Assembly: GCA_937891895.1 (NCBI GenBank)
Contig: CALATN010000240.1
Location: 1 to 52,782 of the forward strand
DNA from: an uncultured Clostridia bacterium
Lineage (GTDB): Bacteria; Bacillota; Clostridia; Oscillospirales; Ruminococcaceae
Length of the DNA stretch: 52,782 nucleotides
Direction: 5' to 3'
A model generated the notes under the pieces. The model worked only from the letters and a program-made list of their open reading frames with translations. It did not search any database and was not told the DNA's origin. Below are positions 32,842 to 42,128 of this stretch, one piece after another (within the stretch, counting starts at the first letter, position 1; each line of letters starts with the position of its first letter). The translations under genes and the position numbers were made by a program.

Positions 32842-33906
32842 TTATGCAAACAAGCCTTTCAACACGTTATCATCAAATGCGGCAAGGTCGTACGCCGCAT
32901 CAAGCATTGCTTCGAGGTTTTCCTCGCTGTACTCGATTTCTTTGGAATAATTCTTAGCAAGCTGTGCGCAGTCCTCGTAGGTAAGCGTGCCGCTTTCAAG
33001 CCATTTGCAAAGGTACATATAACCGATTACCGCCACACTTGCCGCCATAAGCTTTACACGGGAGACGATTTCCCCGTCAAACGTACCCTTCATAAAATAT
33101 CTCCATACAAAGTACACGGCGATGCTACGGAGATATTGCTCTATCTCGGGGTTGTTTTGCAGGAATTGTTCCTTTTTATTGCAAGCCGCATCATACATTT
33201 CCATTATCTTTTCCAGATACGGCAGCCACTTTTCATCAATCGGTTCAAGTGTTGACATAAATGAAAGGATATCGTTGAAGCGATGTTCAGCGTATTCCAC
33301 GGAAGAAAAAATCTCGGGAATGTCATATGTACTATTATCAATATTGTTCTGCACAAGTGTTGCATAACTGATTATGTCCCTGATTTTTGTTTTCAGAGGC
33401 AAGCTGTCACACATAAGATATGCAAGAATTTTCTCGCGGACTCCCAAAAGGCAAGCGTTCAAAGGTGTTTCCTCAAAGTCATTTTCCTCGTCGGGAATTT
33501 CCGTTTCGTATGTATCAGATGGATTTTCGGCTGATATGATTATTCTTGCTGCTTCCTCGCAGCACAGACCTATTCCGCCCTCTTTTACGTTTCCGAACCA
33601 TTCGTAATAGCGTGGGTGTTCAGTGCAGATATTGCAAAGCTTGTCCTCACCGAGTGTAAGGATTATTTCGCAGAGGTTGCGGTCATTAAGGAACGGGCAA
33701 CGCTCGTTTTCGCCTAAGATAAAGCTTTTCGGGTCTGTATCGGATATATTGCCGCAAAGCTTCTTACCAAAATCGCCCGTTACGCTATCGTAGTATGCGG
33801 CGGTTTTGCTGTCTATATCAATTTCCCAGCCTACGCAGCAATTGTCGCTGCATTTGTCGGCTGTGCAGGTAAAATTCTTGTAATACTCGGGCATTCTCAG
33901 AATCAT
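32842..33906 (-). CDS. FliB-family protein (flagellin lysine-N-methylase homologue)
   Basis: A 354-aa cytoplasmic protein. The Cys-rich start FTCTADKCSDNCCVGW and the later CPFLNDRNLCEI and LCNICTEHPR are the FliB pattern, thought to hold an Fe-S cluster or zinc. FliB methylates lysines of flagellin in Salmonella. No flagellar gene is in this window, and FliB-like proteins are common in non-motile Firmicutes, so the substrate may be something else. Confidence 0.85.
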   Translation of the reverse strand: MILRMPEYYKNFTCTADKCSDNCCVGWEIDIDSKTAAYYDSVTGDFGKKLCGNISDTDPKSFILGENERCPFLNDRNLCEIILTLGEDKLCNICTEHPRYYEWFGNVKEGGIGLCCEEAARIIISAENPSDTYETEIPDEENDFEETPLNACLLGVREKILAYLMCDSLPLKTKIRDIISYATLVQNNIDNSTYDIPEIFSSVEYAEHRFNDILSFMSTLEPIDEKWLPYLEKIMEMYDAACNKKEQFLQNNPEIEQYLRSIAVYFVWRYFMKGTFDGEIVSRVKLMAASVAVIGYMYLCKWLESGTLTYEDCAQLAKNYSKEIEYSEENLEAMLDAAYDLAAFDDNVLKGLFA

Positions 33907-34025
33907 AGGGTTACTCCTGAAATCATATTTTTATCATTATAGCACAATATTTTTCCTCTTTCAACATACGCTCTATTATATGTAGTAAAAAATTTCCCTA
34001 AATACGAAATTTTTGATTTTACATC

Positions 34026-34054
34026 TTGCATTTTATACCGATTTGTGCTATTAT
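34026..34054 (+). promoter_or_regulatory. Promoter of carB
   Basis: TTGCAT at 34026-34031, 17-base spacer, TATTAT at 34049-34054. The leader to the ATG is about 70 bases and I see no pyrimidine attenuator hairpin in it. Confidence 0.6.
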
Positions 34055-34131
34055 AGTATTCGAGAAAAAATGCTGTTTTTTATAACGGTAAATTCAATTA
34101 CGCACTTTATGGTGCGAGTAGGGAGAAAAGT

Positions 34132-37100
34132 ATGCCAAAGAAACAAGATATCAACAAGATTATGATTATCGGCTCAGGTCCTATCATTATCGGTCAGGCC
34201 TGCGAATTTGACTATTCAGGCACTCAGGCGTGCAAGGCGCTCAGAAACCTCGGATACGAAATCGTGCTGGTAAATTCAAACCCTGCTACAATTATGACAG
34301 ACCCTGATGTTGCTGACATCACTTACATTGAGCCTCTCAATGTTGACCGTCTGACACAGATTATCGAAAAGGAACGTCCTGACGCTCTCCTTCCTAACCT
34401 TGGCGGTCAGTCCGGTCTTAACCTTTGCTCCGAGCTTGCTGAGGCAGGCGTACTTGAAAAGTACAACGTTCAGGTTATCGGTGTTCAGGTTGACGCTATT
34501 GAACGTGGTGAAGACCGTATCGAATTCAAGAATACTATGGACAAGCTTGGCATTGAAATGGCACGAAGCGAAGTTGCTTACTCCGTTGACGAAGCTGTTG
34601 CAATTGCTGAAAAGCTGAAATACCCTGTTGTTCTCCGTCCTGCTTACACAATGGGCGGCGCAGGCGGCGGTATGGTTTACAACGTTGACGAACTGAAGGT
34701 TGTTTGTGCAAGAGGTCTTCAGGCGAGCCTTGTTGGACAGGTTCTCGTTGAAGAATGTATTGCAGGCTGGGAAGAACTCGAACTTGAAGTTGTTCGTGAC
34801 GCTGCAAACAACAAAATCACAGTTTGCTTCATTGAAAACATTGACCCAATCGGCGTTCACACAGGTGACTCCTTCTGTTCCGCACCTATGCTTACAATTT
34901 CCGAAGATGTTCAGAAAAAGCTTCAGGAACAGTCATACAAGATTATTGAAGCTATCGAGGTTATCGGCGGCTGTAACTGTCAGTTTGCTCACGACCCTGT
35001 AAGCGGCAGAATTGTTGTTATCGAAATCAATCCACGTACTTCACGTTCTTCCGCACTTGCTTCAAAGGCAACAGGCTTCCCTATCGCACTTGTTTCCGCT
35101 ATGCTTGCCTGCGGTCTTACACTTGATGAAATCCCTTGCGGCAAGTACGGCACACTTGACAAGTATGTTCCTGACGGAGATTACGTTGTTATCAAGTTCG
35201 CTCGCTGGGCTTTCGAAAAGTTCAAGGGCGCTGAGGACAAGCTTGGCACACAGATGCGTGCTGTTGGTGAAGTAATGTCCATCGGTAAGACTTACAAGGA
35301 AGCTTTCCAGAAGGCTATCAGAAGCCTTGAAACAGGTCGCTATGGTCTTGGTTTTGCTAAGAATTTCAACGAAATGACTAAGGAACAGCTTCTCAAGCAG
35401 CTCCGTTTCCCATCCAGTGAAAGACAGTTCATTATATATGAAGCACTCCGCAAGGGCGCTACTGTTGAAGAAATCTTCCAGCTTACAAAAATCAAGCACT
35501 GGTTCCTTGAACAGATGCTGGAAATCGTTCAGGAGGAAGAGGCTCTCATCGCACAGAAGGGTGCTGTTCCTGCTAAGGACGTTCTCAAGCAGGCTAAGCT
35601 TGACGGCTTCAGTGACAGATATCTCAGCCAGCTTCTTGCTGTTCCTGAAGATGATATCAGAAATGCACGTTACGAATACGGCATCCGTGAAGCGTGGGAA
35701 GGCGTACATGTAAGCGGTACTGAAAACGCTGCATACTACTACTCCACTTACCACCTTGACGAGGACAAGAGCCCTGTAAACACAGACAAGCCTAAGATTA
35801 TGATTCTCGGCGGCGGTCCTAACCGTATCGGTCAGGGTATCGAATTCGACTACTGCTGTGTACACGCTGCACTTGCTCTCAAAAAGCTTGGCTTTGAGTC
35901 CATTATTGTAAACTGTAACCCTGAAACAGTTTCCACTGACTATGATACTTCCGACAAGCTTTACTTTGAACCTCTTACACTTGAAGATGTTCTCAGCATT
36001 CACGACAAGGAAAAGCCAATAGGTGTTATTGCACAGTTCGGCGGTCAGACTCCGCTCAATCTTGCGGCTGACCTCAAGAAGAATGGCGTAAACATTCTTG
36101 GTACAACTCCTGAAACTATCGACCTTGCTGAAGACCGTGACCACTTCCGTGCTATGATGGACAAGCTTGGTATTCCGATGCCTGAGGCTGGTATGGCTGT
36201 AAATGTTGACGAGGCACTTGAAATTGCTAACCGTATCGGCTATCCTGTAATGGTTCGTCCTTCCTACGTTCTCGGCGGACGCGGTATGGAAATCGTACAC
36301 GATGACGAGATGATGAAGGTTTATATGTCTGCGGCTGTTGGTGTTACACCTGACAGACCTATCCTTATCGACCGTTTCCTCAACCACGCTACCGAATGCG
36401 AGGCTGACGCTATTTCCGATGGCACAAACTGCTTTGTTCCTGCGGTAATGGAACACATTGAGCTTGCAGGTGTTCACTCAGGTGACTCCGCTTGTATCCT
36501 TCCTTCCATGAATCTTTCCGAAAAGATGATTGAAACAATCAAGGATTACACAAGAAAGATTGCTATTGAAATGAACGTTTGCGGTCTTATGAATATGCAG
36601 TACGCTATTGAGGGCGACACTGTTTACGTTCTCGAAGCTAACCCACGTGCTTCCAGAACTGTTCCGCTTGTTTCAAAGGTTTGCAGCATCAATATGGTTA
36701 AGATTGCAACTGAAATTATGGTTTCTCAGTTCACAGGCAAGGCTTCTCCTGTTGCTGATCTCCATGACCGTGAAATCAAGCACTACGGCGTAAAGGAAGC
36801 GGTATTCCCATTCAATATGTTCCAGGAGGTTGACCCTGTTCTCGGTCCTGAAATGCGTTCAACAGGTGAGGTGCTTGGTCTTTCCCAGTCCTTCGGTGAG
36901 GCTTACTACAAGGCTCAGGAGGCTACTCAGGTACATCTTCCATTTGAGGGAACAGTTCTCCTCAGCGTTTGTGACCGTGACAAGCCTGAGCTTATCGAGA
37001 TTGCTAAGGCATTCAACGAGCTTGGATTCAACATCATTGCTACAGGCAAGAGCTATCAGATGATTGTTGACGCAGGTATCCCTGCTAAGCACATTTTCAA

Positions 37101-37353
37101 GATGTATGAGGGCAGACCTAATATTGCTGATGAAATCGCAAACGGCGAAATTCAGCTTATCATCAATACACCTGCAGGTAAGGACAGCGTTACAGATGAC
37201 AGCTACATCCGTAAGTCTGCTATCAAGCACAGAATTCCTTACATCACAACAATGGCTGCTGCAAAGGCAAGCGCAGAGGGTATCCGCTTTATGAAGGGCA
37301 TCGAAAACAAATTTGTTAAGTCCCTTCAGGCATACCACGCTGATATTAAGTAA
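34132..37353 (+). CDS. carB: Carbamoyl-phosphate synthase large subunit
   Basis: A 1073-aa enzyme of full family length that makes carbamoyl phosphate from bicarbonate, ammonia and two ATP, feeding pyrimidine and arginine synthesis. The two similar halves each hold an ATP-grasp domain: IMIIGSGPIIIGQACEFDYSG and MILGGGPNRIGQGIEFDYCC open them; VVLRPAYTMGGAGGGM and VMVRPSYVLGGRGMEI are the glycine-rich loops. The last ~140 residues form the MGS-like allosteric domain (VLLSVCDRDKPELIEIAKAF). Ribosome site GGGAG. Codon bias is strong. The small subunit carA is not adjacent. Confidence 0.97.
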   Translation: MPKKQDINKIMIIGSGPIIIGQACEFDYSGTQACKALRNLGYEIVLVNSNPATIMTDPDVADITYIEPLNVDRLTQIIEKERPDALLPNLGGQSGLNLCSELAEAGVLEKYNVQVIGVQVDAIERGEDRIEFKNTMDKLGIEMARSEVAYSVDEAVAIAEKLKYPVVLRPAYTMGGAGGGMVYNVDELKVVCARGLQASLVGQVLVEECIAGWEELELEVVRDAANNKITVCFIENIDPIGVHTGDSFCSAPMLTISEDVQKKLQEQSYKIIEAIEVIGGCNCQFAHDPVSGRIVVIEINPRTSRSSALASKATGFPIALVSAMLACGLTLDEIPCGKYGTLDKYVPDGDYVVIKFARWAFEKFKGAEDKLGTQMRAVGEVMSIGKTYKEAFQKAIRSLETGRYGLGFAKNFNEMTKEQLLKQLRFPSSERQFIIYEALRKGATVEEIFQLTKIKHWFLEQMLEIVQEEEALIAQKGAVPAKDVLKQAKLDGFSDRYLSQLLAVPEDDIRNARYEYGIREAWEGVHVSGTENAAYYYSTYHLDEDKSPVNTDKPKIMILGGGPNRIGQGIEFDYCCVHAALALKKLGFESIIVNCNPETVSTDYDTSDKLYFEPLTLEDVLSIHDKEKPIGVIAQFGGQTPLNLAADLKKNGVNILGTTPETIDLAEDRDHFRAMMDKLGIPMPEAGMAVNVDEALEIANRIGYPVMVRPSYVLGGRGMEIVHDDEMMKVYMSAAVGVTPDRPILIDRFLNHATECEADAISDGTNCFVPAVMEHIELAGVHSGDSACILPSMNLSEKMIETIKDYTRKIAIEMNVCGLMNMQYAIEGDTVYVLEANPRASRTVPLVSKVCSINMVKIATEIMVSQFTGKASPVADLHDREIKHYGVKEAVFPFNMFQEVDPVLGPEMRSTGEVLGLSQSFGEAYYKAQEATQVHLPFEGTVLLSVCDRDKPELIEIAKAFNELGFNIIATGKSYQMIVDAGIPAKHIFKMYEGRPNIADEIANGEIQLIINTPAGKDSVTDDSYIRKSAIKHRIPYITTMAAAKASAEGIRFMKGIENKFVKSLQAYHADIK

Positions 37354-37359
37354 TATAAT

Positions 37360-37400
37360 AATGTGCCTTTGATGTTAGTGTCAAAGGCACATTTTGTTTT
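37360..37400 (+). terminator. Terminator of carB
   Basis: AATGTGCCTTTGA, loop TGTTAGTG, TCAAAGGCACATT, then TTGTTTT. Confidence 0.92.
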
Positions 37401-37401
37401 G

Positions 37402-37430
37402 TTGACTTTCTTCGGAATTGCTGTTATAAT
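37402..37430 (+). promoter_or_regulatory. Promoter for the unknown gene at 37464
   Basis: TTGACT at 37402-37407, 17-base spacer, TATAAT at 37425-37430. Confidence 0.7.
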
Positions 37431-37463
37431 AAATTTAACAACAATATGCACACGGAGGCTTAT

Positions 37464-38168
37464 ATGTATTACGAAACATCAATAATACCATATATGAATG
37501 ATTCAATAACTGAGGTGCTTACGGAATATTTTGATGTAAAATGCTGTACAAAGGGACACTGGTGGTTTACCGAGTGGGACAACCACTGCCGAAAAGTTTT
37601 TTACGTTTACGCCATTAAAGGCACTCACTGGCCAATGTACTGGGGCTATAATTTTGATTTTATTCCTTGGGAAAAGAAACTGTTTAAATGTAGTGGAAAG
37701 CTTGGTTATTTCCGAACAGAAAAGGCCGTTCACAGTGACTTTGGAGGAAGTCCTTTTCCGTATATTGATTATATGGATTTTTTCGCTCCCAGCCTGAAAC
37801 CTGACCGTGACGCCGTTGCAATACGAGAAAAATATTTTATTCCGATTTATGGCGCTGACGCTGAATGGGCAAGAGAACACATAGGTGAGGTTGTAAGACG
37901 TAATATACCATTTATGCAGGATTGGTTCGGACGTATAAAAACGATAGATGATATTATTGCACAGGAAACAAAATCTATTAATGAATGCAATAACGAAATA
38001 TCGTTTCCTTACGGTTCATATTGGGTACGAGGCTTTCTCTACGCCAAACAGCACCGAATGGACGAAGCAATTGCCGACATACAGCGTATTTATGAGCGTT
38101 ACGGTGCTGACAAGCAAATTCCGCAAAACGTGCTGAAAAAGCTTTATGAAGTTGATAAGCTTGTTTGA
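37464..38168 (+). CDS. Hypothetical 234-aa protein rich in aromatic residues
   Basis: Start chosen at MYYETSIIPY after CGGAGG. The N-terminal 60 residues are unusually rich in Trp and Tyr (GHWWFTEWDNH, THWPMYWGYNFDFIPW). The C-terminus has a TPR-like helix pair (YAKQHRMDEAIADIQRIYERYGAD). No family recognised. It has its own promoter and a strong terminator, so it is a single-gene unit. Confidence 0.7.
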   Translation: MYYETSIIPYMNDSITEVLTEYFDVKCCTKGHWWFTEWDNHCRKVFYVYAIKGTHWPMYWGYNFDFIPWEKKLFKCSGKLGYFRTEKAVHSDFGGSPFPYIDYMDFFAPSLKPDRDAVAIREKYFIPIYGADAEWAREHIGEVVRRNIPFMQDWFGRIKTIDDIIAQETKSINECNNEISFPYGSYWVRGFLYAKQHRMDEAIADIQRIYERYGADKQIPQNVLKKLYEVDKLV

Positions 38169-38183
38169 TAAATTATAAAACAA

Positions 38184-38221
38184 ATCGGGTATCGCAGATA
38201 AATGCGATACCCGATATTTTT
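38184..38221. terminator. Bidirectional terminator
   Basis: ATCGGGTATCGCA, loop GATAAA, TGCGATACCCGAT: a perfect 13-bp stem followed by ATTTTTT. Confidence 0.95.
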
Positions 38222-38868
38222 TAATTCATACCCATTTGTTCAAGAGTCTTACGGCGTTCACGCTCCGCAACCTGACACTCGAGTATATATTTTGCAACAA
38301 TTTCTTCTTCCGCTTCGGAAATATCAACAAACTGACAGCCGTACCCCATAAAGTTTCCGTTTATATCATTCTGACGGCGGAGAATTTTGGCGGGAACTTC
38401 AAGTGCTCCCGAAAAAGTATTGATATAGACTATTGTTCCTACGTTGAAATACTCCTCACAATGAAGAAGCACACCGCCGATATTGATATTGAGTATAGTT
38501 CCCTCGAAGCCCTCTTCCTTGTCGGATTTGGTTTTATAAACCGTTGCCTTTTCTTTTGTGGCAATCTTGAAGGAACGTCTGCGTTCCTCAATCTCGGTAA
38601 CCTCACCAACTTTGACTTCAATCTGTGCTTTTGAAGCCGAATCAAGCTTTGTAACTGTTCTGTAACGCTGGCTGTTGATGTATTCAAAAACAAGCATTAC
38701 CGAATCGCCCTTTTTCATATTTGGGAGATTATTACACTTGATTGTCATACCAATTGTCGACGATTTAAAAAGTGACTTAGCAAAAGAAAATATATGAGTA
38801 GTTCCAAGATGTCGTTCCTTTGCATCATATATTTCAATTTTTGAAACTTTTTCTTTATTTAATAACAT
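38221..38868 (-). CDS. PilZ-domain protein with YcgR-like N-terminus and altered motifs
   Basis: A 215-aa cytoplasmic protein. An N-terminal YcgR-like beta domain (residues ~1-85) is followed by a PilZ domain. The usual RxxxR motif reads ERRRSFK, with Lys in place of the second Arg, and the [D/N]xSxxG motif reads NINIGG with Asn for Ser. Binding of c-di-GMP may therefore be weak or lost. It has its own promoter just upstream and sits next to a GGDEF-EAL gene, consistent with a c-di-GMP receiver. Confidence 0.85.
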   Translation of the reverse strand: MLLNKEKVSKIEIYDAKERHLGTTHIFSFAKSLFKSSTIGMTIKCNNLPNMKKGDSVMLVFEYINSQRYRTVTKLDSASKAQIEVKVGEVTEIEERRRSFKIATKEKATVYKTKSDKEEGFEGTILNINIGGVLLHCEEYFNVGTIVYINTFSGALEVPAKILRRQNDINGNFMGYGCQFVDISEAEEEIVAKYILECQVAERERRKTLEQMGMN

Positions 38869-38912
38869 AGCCTCACCTTTTCATAATGAAGTTGTGCAAT
38901 ATGTATAATTTG

Positions 38913-38941
38913 ATTATACCATACAGCTATATGATTGTCAA
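38913..38941 (-). promoter_or_regulatory. Consensus promoter of the PilZ gene
   Basis: On the minus strand TTGACA (38941-38936), 17-base spacer, TATAAT (38918-38913). Confidence 0.8.
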
Positions 38942-38942
38942 C

Positions 38943-38977
38943 TAAAAAACGGAAAGTTATAATAACTTCCCGTTTTT
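38943..38977 (-). terminator. Terminator of the EAL gene
   Basis: On the minus strand AAAACGGGAAGTTAT and ATAACTTTCCGTTTT pair around a very short loop with one bulge, followed by TTAG. It separates the EAL operon from the PilZ gene promoter. Confidence 0.75.
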
Positions 38978-38979
38978 AT

Positions 38980-40644
38980 TTACATATTAACTGCAAGTCG
39001 CTGTTCAAAGCTTTCCTTCGGCAAAGGCTTATCAAAGTAGAATCCCTGTGCCATATAGCAATTATTTTCCTTCAGCACCTTGATATGCTCAACAGTTTCG
39101 ACACCCTCAACCACACACTCAATCCCAAGGCTTTGTGCAAGAGAAATGATATGCTTTAGCATAAGGTAGTTATGAGCGGTGCTGGGCTGATTTACCTGAA
39201 GGAATTTCTTGTCAATTTTAAGCACATTCCACGGCAGATCACTGATAAGGCTAAGTGATGAATATCCTATTCCGAAATCGTCAACGGCAATGCTTATTCC
39301 GCTTGCCTGAAGCCCGAATGCTACCTTTTTCAGTTCGGAGAAAGCAACATCAGTTGTTGTTTCTGTAAGTTCTATTTCGATATACTCATGAGGAATATTA
39401 TACTTATCTACCATTGCAATGATACGCTCAACCAGCTGCGGCTCGCCCAGATTGCATCTGGAAAGGTTTACAGAAACCTTTACCACATCTCTGCCGTTGT
39501 CAATCCAACTGCGGATATCGCGGCAAACATGCTCCAGCATATAAAAGTCAAGTATACAGATTGCCTTATTACGTTCAAAAACAGGAATGAACTTAATCGG
39601 CGGAATAATCTCGCCATCGTGAAACCAACGACAAAGTGCCTCTGCACCTGAAACCTTGTATTTCTTCAACGACACCTTAGGTTGATAGAAAACCTTGAAT
39701 TCCTCATTCTTGATTGCCTCGTTGAACAGCTGCTCATACATTCTGCGTTCGACATCACGTTTCATAACTTCATCATTATAGAAAACGCTTGTAAGGGTCA
39801 TATCGCTTCTTGCAACATTCTTTGCCGCATTGATACAATCCATAACCTGCGAAACATCTGGGCAATCATCAGGAATAACGTAAAATCCCGCTGATGAACG
39901 AAGCGAAACAGACTTACCGTCATCATATTTTACATCTGCAACAACAAGGTACTTCTTGATCTGTTCCAGCTTTTCCTTATAAAAAATTACTGTAAAATTA
40001 TCTCCGCCCATACGGCATACAGCCTCACCTTCTCCAAGAAGGTCGGAAAGCTGGCTGATATACTTTTTCATAATCTCAGTTGCTTTGGTTCTGCCAAGCA
40101 TATTGTTAATGTCGGAGAAATTCTTGATATTGAAATAACAAGCATCATACTTGCCGATTGTACCGTTTATAATTGAAGTATTTATTGTTTTTACAAAGTG
40201 TGCAATGTTATAGGTTTCAATCTCATTATCGTGGAATGCAAGATAATCCGCAACCTTCATAAGTCTTGAGCGGTCAAAAAGAATATGAACCATATGAAGA
40301 AGCATATTAACTCTGCTGAAGGAAGCTTCATCCCAATCGGGAGCATCCTTACGCTTGTATGCATTGTATCCTGCGATTGTTCCGTCACCGGGCAGCGAAC
40401 TGAATGCTGCACACTTTTCCATATCAGCATTACCGTCATCAAAAATGGTAGTTATCTCACCGTTTCTCTGTTCAGCCTCTGATACATTCTTATACAGCTC
40501 CGCATCAAGTCTTGAAATATCCAAAACCTCACACAAATCCTTAACGGAGTCTGAAGCTATGACAACATCTCTGCCAGAATTACGCATTGTCATAAATATG
40601 AACTTTTCCAAAGCCTTTTCATATGTGCAGCAATCAAAAGCCAT
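38980..40644 (-). CDS. GGDEF(degenerate)-EAL protein, likely c-di-GMP phosphodiesterase
   Basis: A 554-aa cytoplasmic protein. Residues 1-125 are an unassigned sensor region. Residues ~140-300 form a GGDEF domain whose active site reads GGDNF (213-217), so it probably lacks cyclase activity. Residues ~305-550 are an EAL domain with EAL at 335-337, NLSR, ELTETT, DDFGIGYSS, LKIDKKF, VEGVET and QGFYFDKPLP all present, as expected for an active enzyme. It follows the PocR gene by 17 bases. Net effect expected: breakdown of c-di-GMP under control of the PocR sensor. Confidence 0.92.
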   Translation of the reverse strand: MAFDCCTYEKALEKFIFMTMRNSGRDVVIASDSVKDLCEVLDISRLDAELYKNVSEAEQRNGEITTIFDDGNADMEKCAAFSSLPGDGTIAGYNAYKRKDAPDWDEASFSRVNMLLHMVHILFDRSRLMKVADYLAFHDNEIETYNIAHFVKTINTSIINGTIGKYDACYFNIKNFSDINNMLGRTKATEIMKKYISQLSDLLGEGEAVCRMGGDNFTVIFYKEKLEQIKKYLVVADVKYDDGKSVSLRSSAGFYVIPDDCPDVSQVMDCINAAKNVARSDMTLTSVFYNDEVMKRDVERRMYEQLFNEAIKNEEFKVFYQPKVSLKKYKVSGAEALCRWFHDGEIIPPIKFIPVFERNKAICILDFYMLEHVCRDIRSWIDNGRDVVKVSVNLSRCNLGEPQLVERIIAMVDKYNIPHEYIEIELTETTTDVAFSELKKVAFGLQASGISIAVDDFGIGYSSLSLISDLPWNVLKIDKKFLQVNQPSTAHNYLMLKHIISLAQSLGIECVVEGVETVEHIKVLKENNCYMAQGFYFDKPLPKESFEQRLAVNM

Positions 40645-40661
40645 AGCCCTTCCCCCTATTC

Positions 40662-41906
40662 TTATTCTGCAACAGCAAGCTGCGGAACCTTTATTACATA
40701 TTCAATACCTGATTTCTCACTTTCAACAGCATTGATAGTTCCGTGCATCTGCTTGATAATCCTTCCTGTAACCGTCATTCCCACATCGTCAAGATCTCTC
40801 AGATTTATATATTTATTTTTGTTCTTGAAGCTATTGTTTGCATCACTTATTTCTTCATCAGCAACAACGTGCTCTGTCGTTCCTATTCTTATTTCAAGCT
40901 CTGCCGCATAGGAACAATGCGGACAAAGCACATTAAGCACCAGGTCACCTTTAGGTGCAACATTTTTCATTCTTTGAAGCAATTTTATAATAGCCTGACT
41001 TATACGTCCCGTATCACCAAACAGATTTTCAGGAACATTATCACTGACATTCAGAATAATTTTACCAGCATTTTCAAGCTCATTATCTTTAATCAGGTTT
41101 CCGAAAGTATCGCGGACATTATATTCTTCTTCAGAAAGCTCAATTTCACCGTCTGTCATCTTTGCAAACTCAACTGTATCTTCGATTGACGAAAGAAGCT
41201 GCTGACCTTCACGAACAAAAGTAGAAACAATTTCCCCTATGTAAGCGTCATCATCGCAATCTACTATACGCTCAGCCATATTTATCCAGCTTTTTATATT
41301 CTTATGTATTTCAGCATTCATATCAATGATGTATGAAGCCTGTGAAACAGCGGCCTTCTCAAGACTCTTACTTGTTTTCAAGGCCTGATAATTCTTATAT
41401 GCCATTTCAGAAAGGATTTCAGCAAGCTTGAAAATAAAATTAGCTGCCTCAAGAACATCCTTCTCTGACTTTATATGTACTTCCTTTGCTGCATCAATAT
41501 AAAGCTGTTCATCAATACCGTATTCAATTGCTCTTTCTCTAATAAGTTCTTCATCAGGTGCTTGTGTAAGGATCTGTCCACCCATAATACTTCCCACATA
41601 AATTCCGTCAACAATGATCGGTGCGGCAAAGTCGCATAATCCTGCGTGACACTGATAAACAGAGGGCTTACCTGTTTTTAGTGAATTCACGCCGCCCATA
41701 CGGTCACATTCCACACATCTGCTGTATCCTATTTCAGAACCTCTTGTTAGTTCAAAGCAAAATCTTGTAAAACCGCTTCCGACAGTTACAGGTACGCCGT
41801 TTTCGTCCGCAATAAGTGACGCAAGATGTGTATATTCAGAGAATGAATCCTGAATTTTCTGAAGAATACTTATATCGATAAGCTCTGTAAGCTTCAGGCT
41901 TTGCAT
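40662..41906 (-). CDS. PocR sensor domain joined to a degenerate histidine-kinase-like region
   Basis: A 414-aa protein; start at MQSLKLTELI because the first possible codon, a TTG, precedes the ribosome site. Residues ~8-165 are a PocR domain with its cysteine-rich core (GYSRCVECDRMGG, YQCHAGLCDFAAPI), a ligand- or metal-binding sensor. Residues ~185-410 follow a kinase plan: a helical pair with EIHKNIK, then LFGDTGRISQAIIKLLQRMKN where the ATP-binding N-box should be, but the conserved Asn is missing; the end (NLRDLDDVGMTVTGRII) lacks the G-box glycines. It is therefore a likely pseudokinase that signals by contact. It is first in an operon with the EAL gene. Confidence 0.85.
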   Translation of the reverse strand: MQSLKLTELIDISILQKIQDSFSEYTHLASLIADENGVPVTVGSGFTRFCFELTRGSEIGYSRCVECDRMGGVNSLKTGKPSVYQCHAGLCDFAAPIIVDGIYVGSIMGGQILTQAPDEELIRERAIEYGIDEQLYIDAAKEVHIKSEKDVLEAANFIFKLAEILSEMAYKNYQALKTSKSLEKAAVSQASYIIDMNAEIHKNIKSWINMAERIVDCDDDAYIGEIVSTFVREGQQLLSSIEDTVEFAKMTDGEIELSEEEYNVRDTFGNLIKDNELENAGKIILNVSDNVPENLFGDTGRISQAIIKLLQRMKNVAPKGDLVLNVLCPHCSYAAELEIRIGTTEHVVADEEISDANNSFKNKNKYINLRDLDDVGMTVTGRIIKQMHGTINAVESEKSGIEYVIKVPQLAVAE

Positions 41907-42065
41907 ACCTTTACCTGCCTTTCTGTACAAAATAGTAACAAAATCATACTATATTTACTTAATTATATCACATTTCCAAAAAAAATCAATATTATTACAC
42001 AATTTTCTACATTATGCACATTCCGACAGCAAGTGATTGGATAATTTACTGTTTTTTCAAAAGTT

Positions 42066-42111
42066 ACTTGACATCAAGTATACTATAAGTGTTATTATAT
42101 AATTAACACTT
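42066..42111 (+). promoter_or_regulatory. Promoter region with two inverted repeats before the ECF operon
   Basis: ACTTGACATCAAGT (42066-42079) is a 6-bp-arm palindrome that contains the -35 TTGACA. AAGTGTTA at 42087-42094 and TAACACTT at 42104-42111 form a second, spaced palindrome that covers the likely -10 (TATTAT at 42093-42098, spacer 19). Both are good operator candidates. Confidence 0.55.
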
Positions 42112-42128
42112 AAACTGGAGGTAATATT

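Noticed and set aside
35062..36477. 471-codon open frame on the minus strand opposite carB
   Set aside because: It lies entirely within the strongly conserved carB gene, has no ribosome site, and its product has no domain; it follows from carB codon bias.
34132..37353. carB as the missing ATP-grasp of the Ter module
   Set aside because: It is a full-length carbamoyl-phosphate synthase with both halves and an allosteric domain, and is 8 kb away in a separate unit.
42087..42111. BirA-type biotin operator before the ECF S-component
   Set aside because: Half-sites AAGTGTTA/TAACACTT and the 9-base spacer do not fit the usual TTGTTAAC-N15-GTTAACAA pattern.
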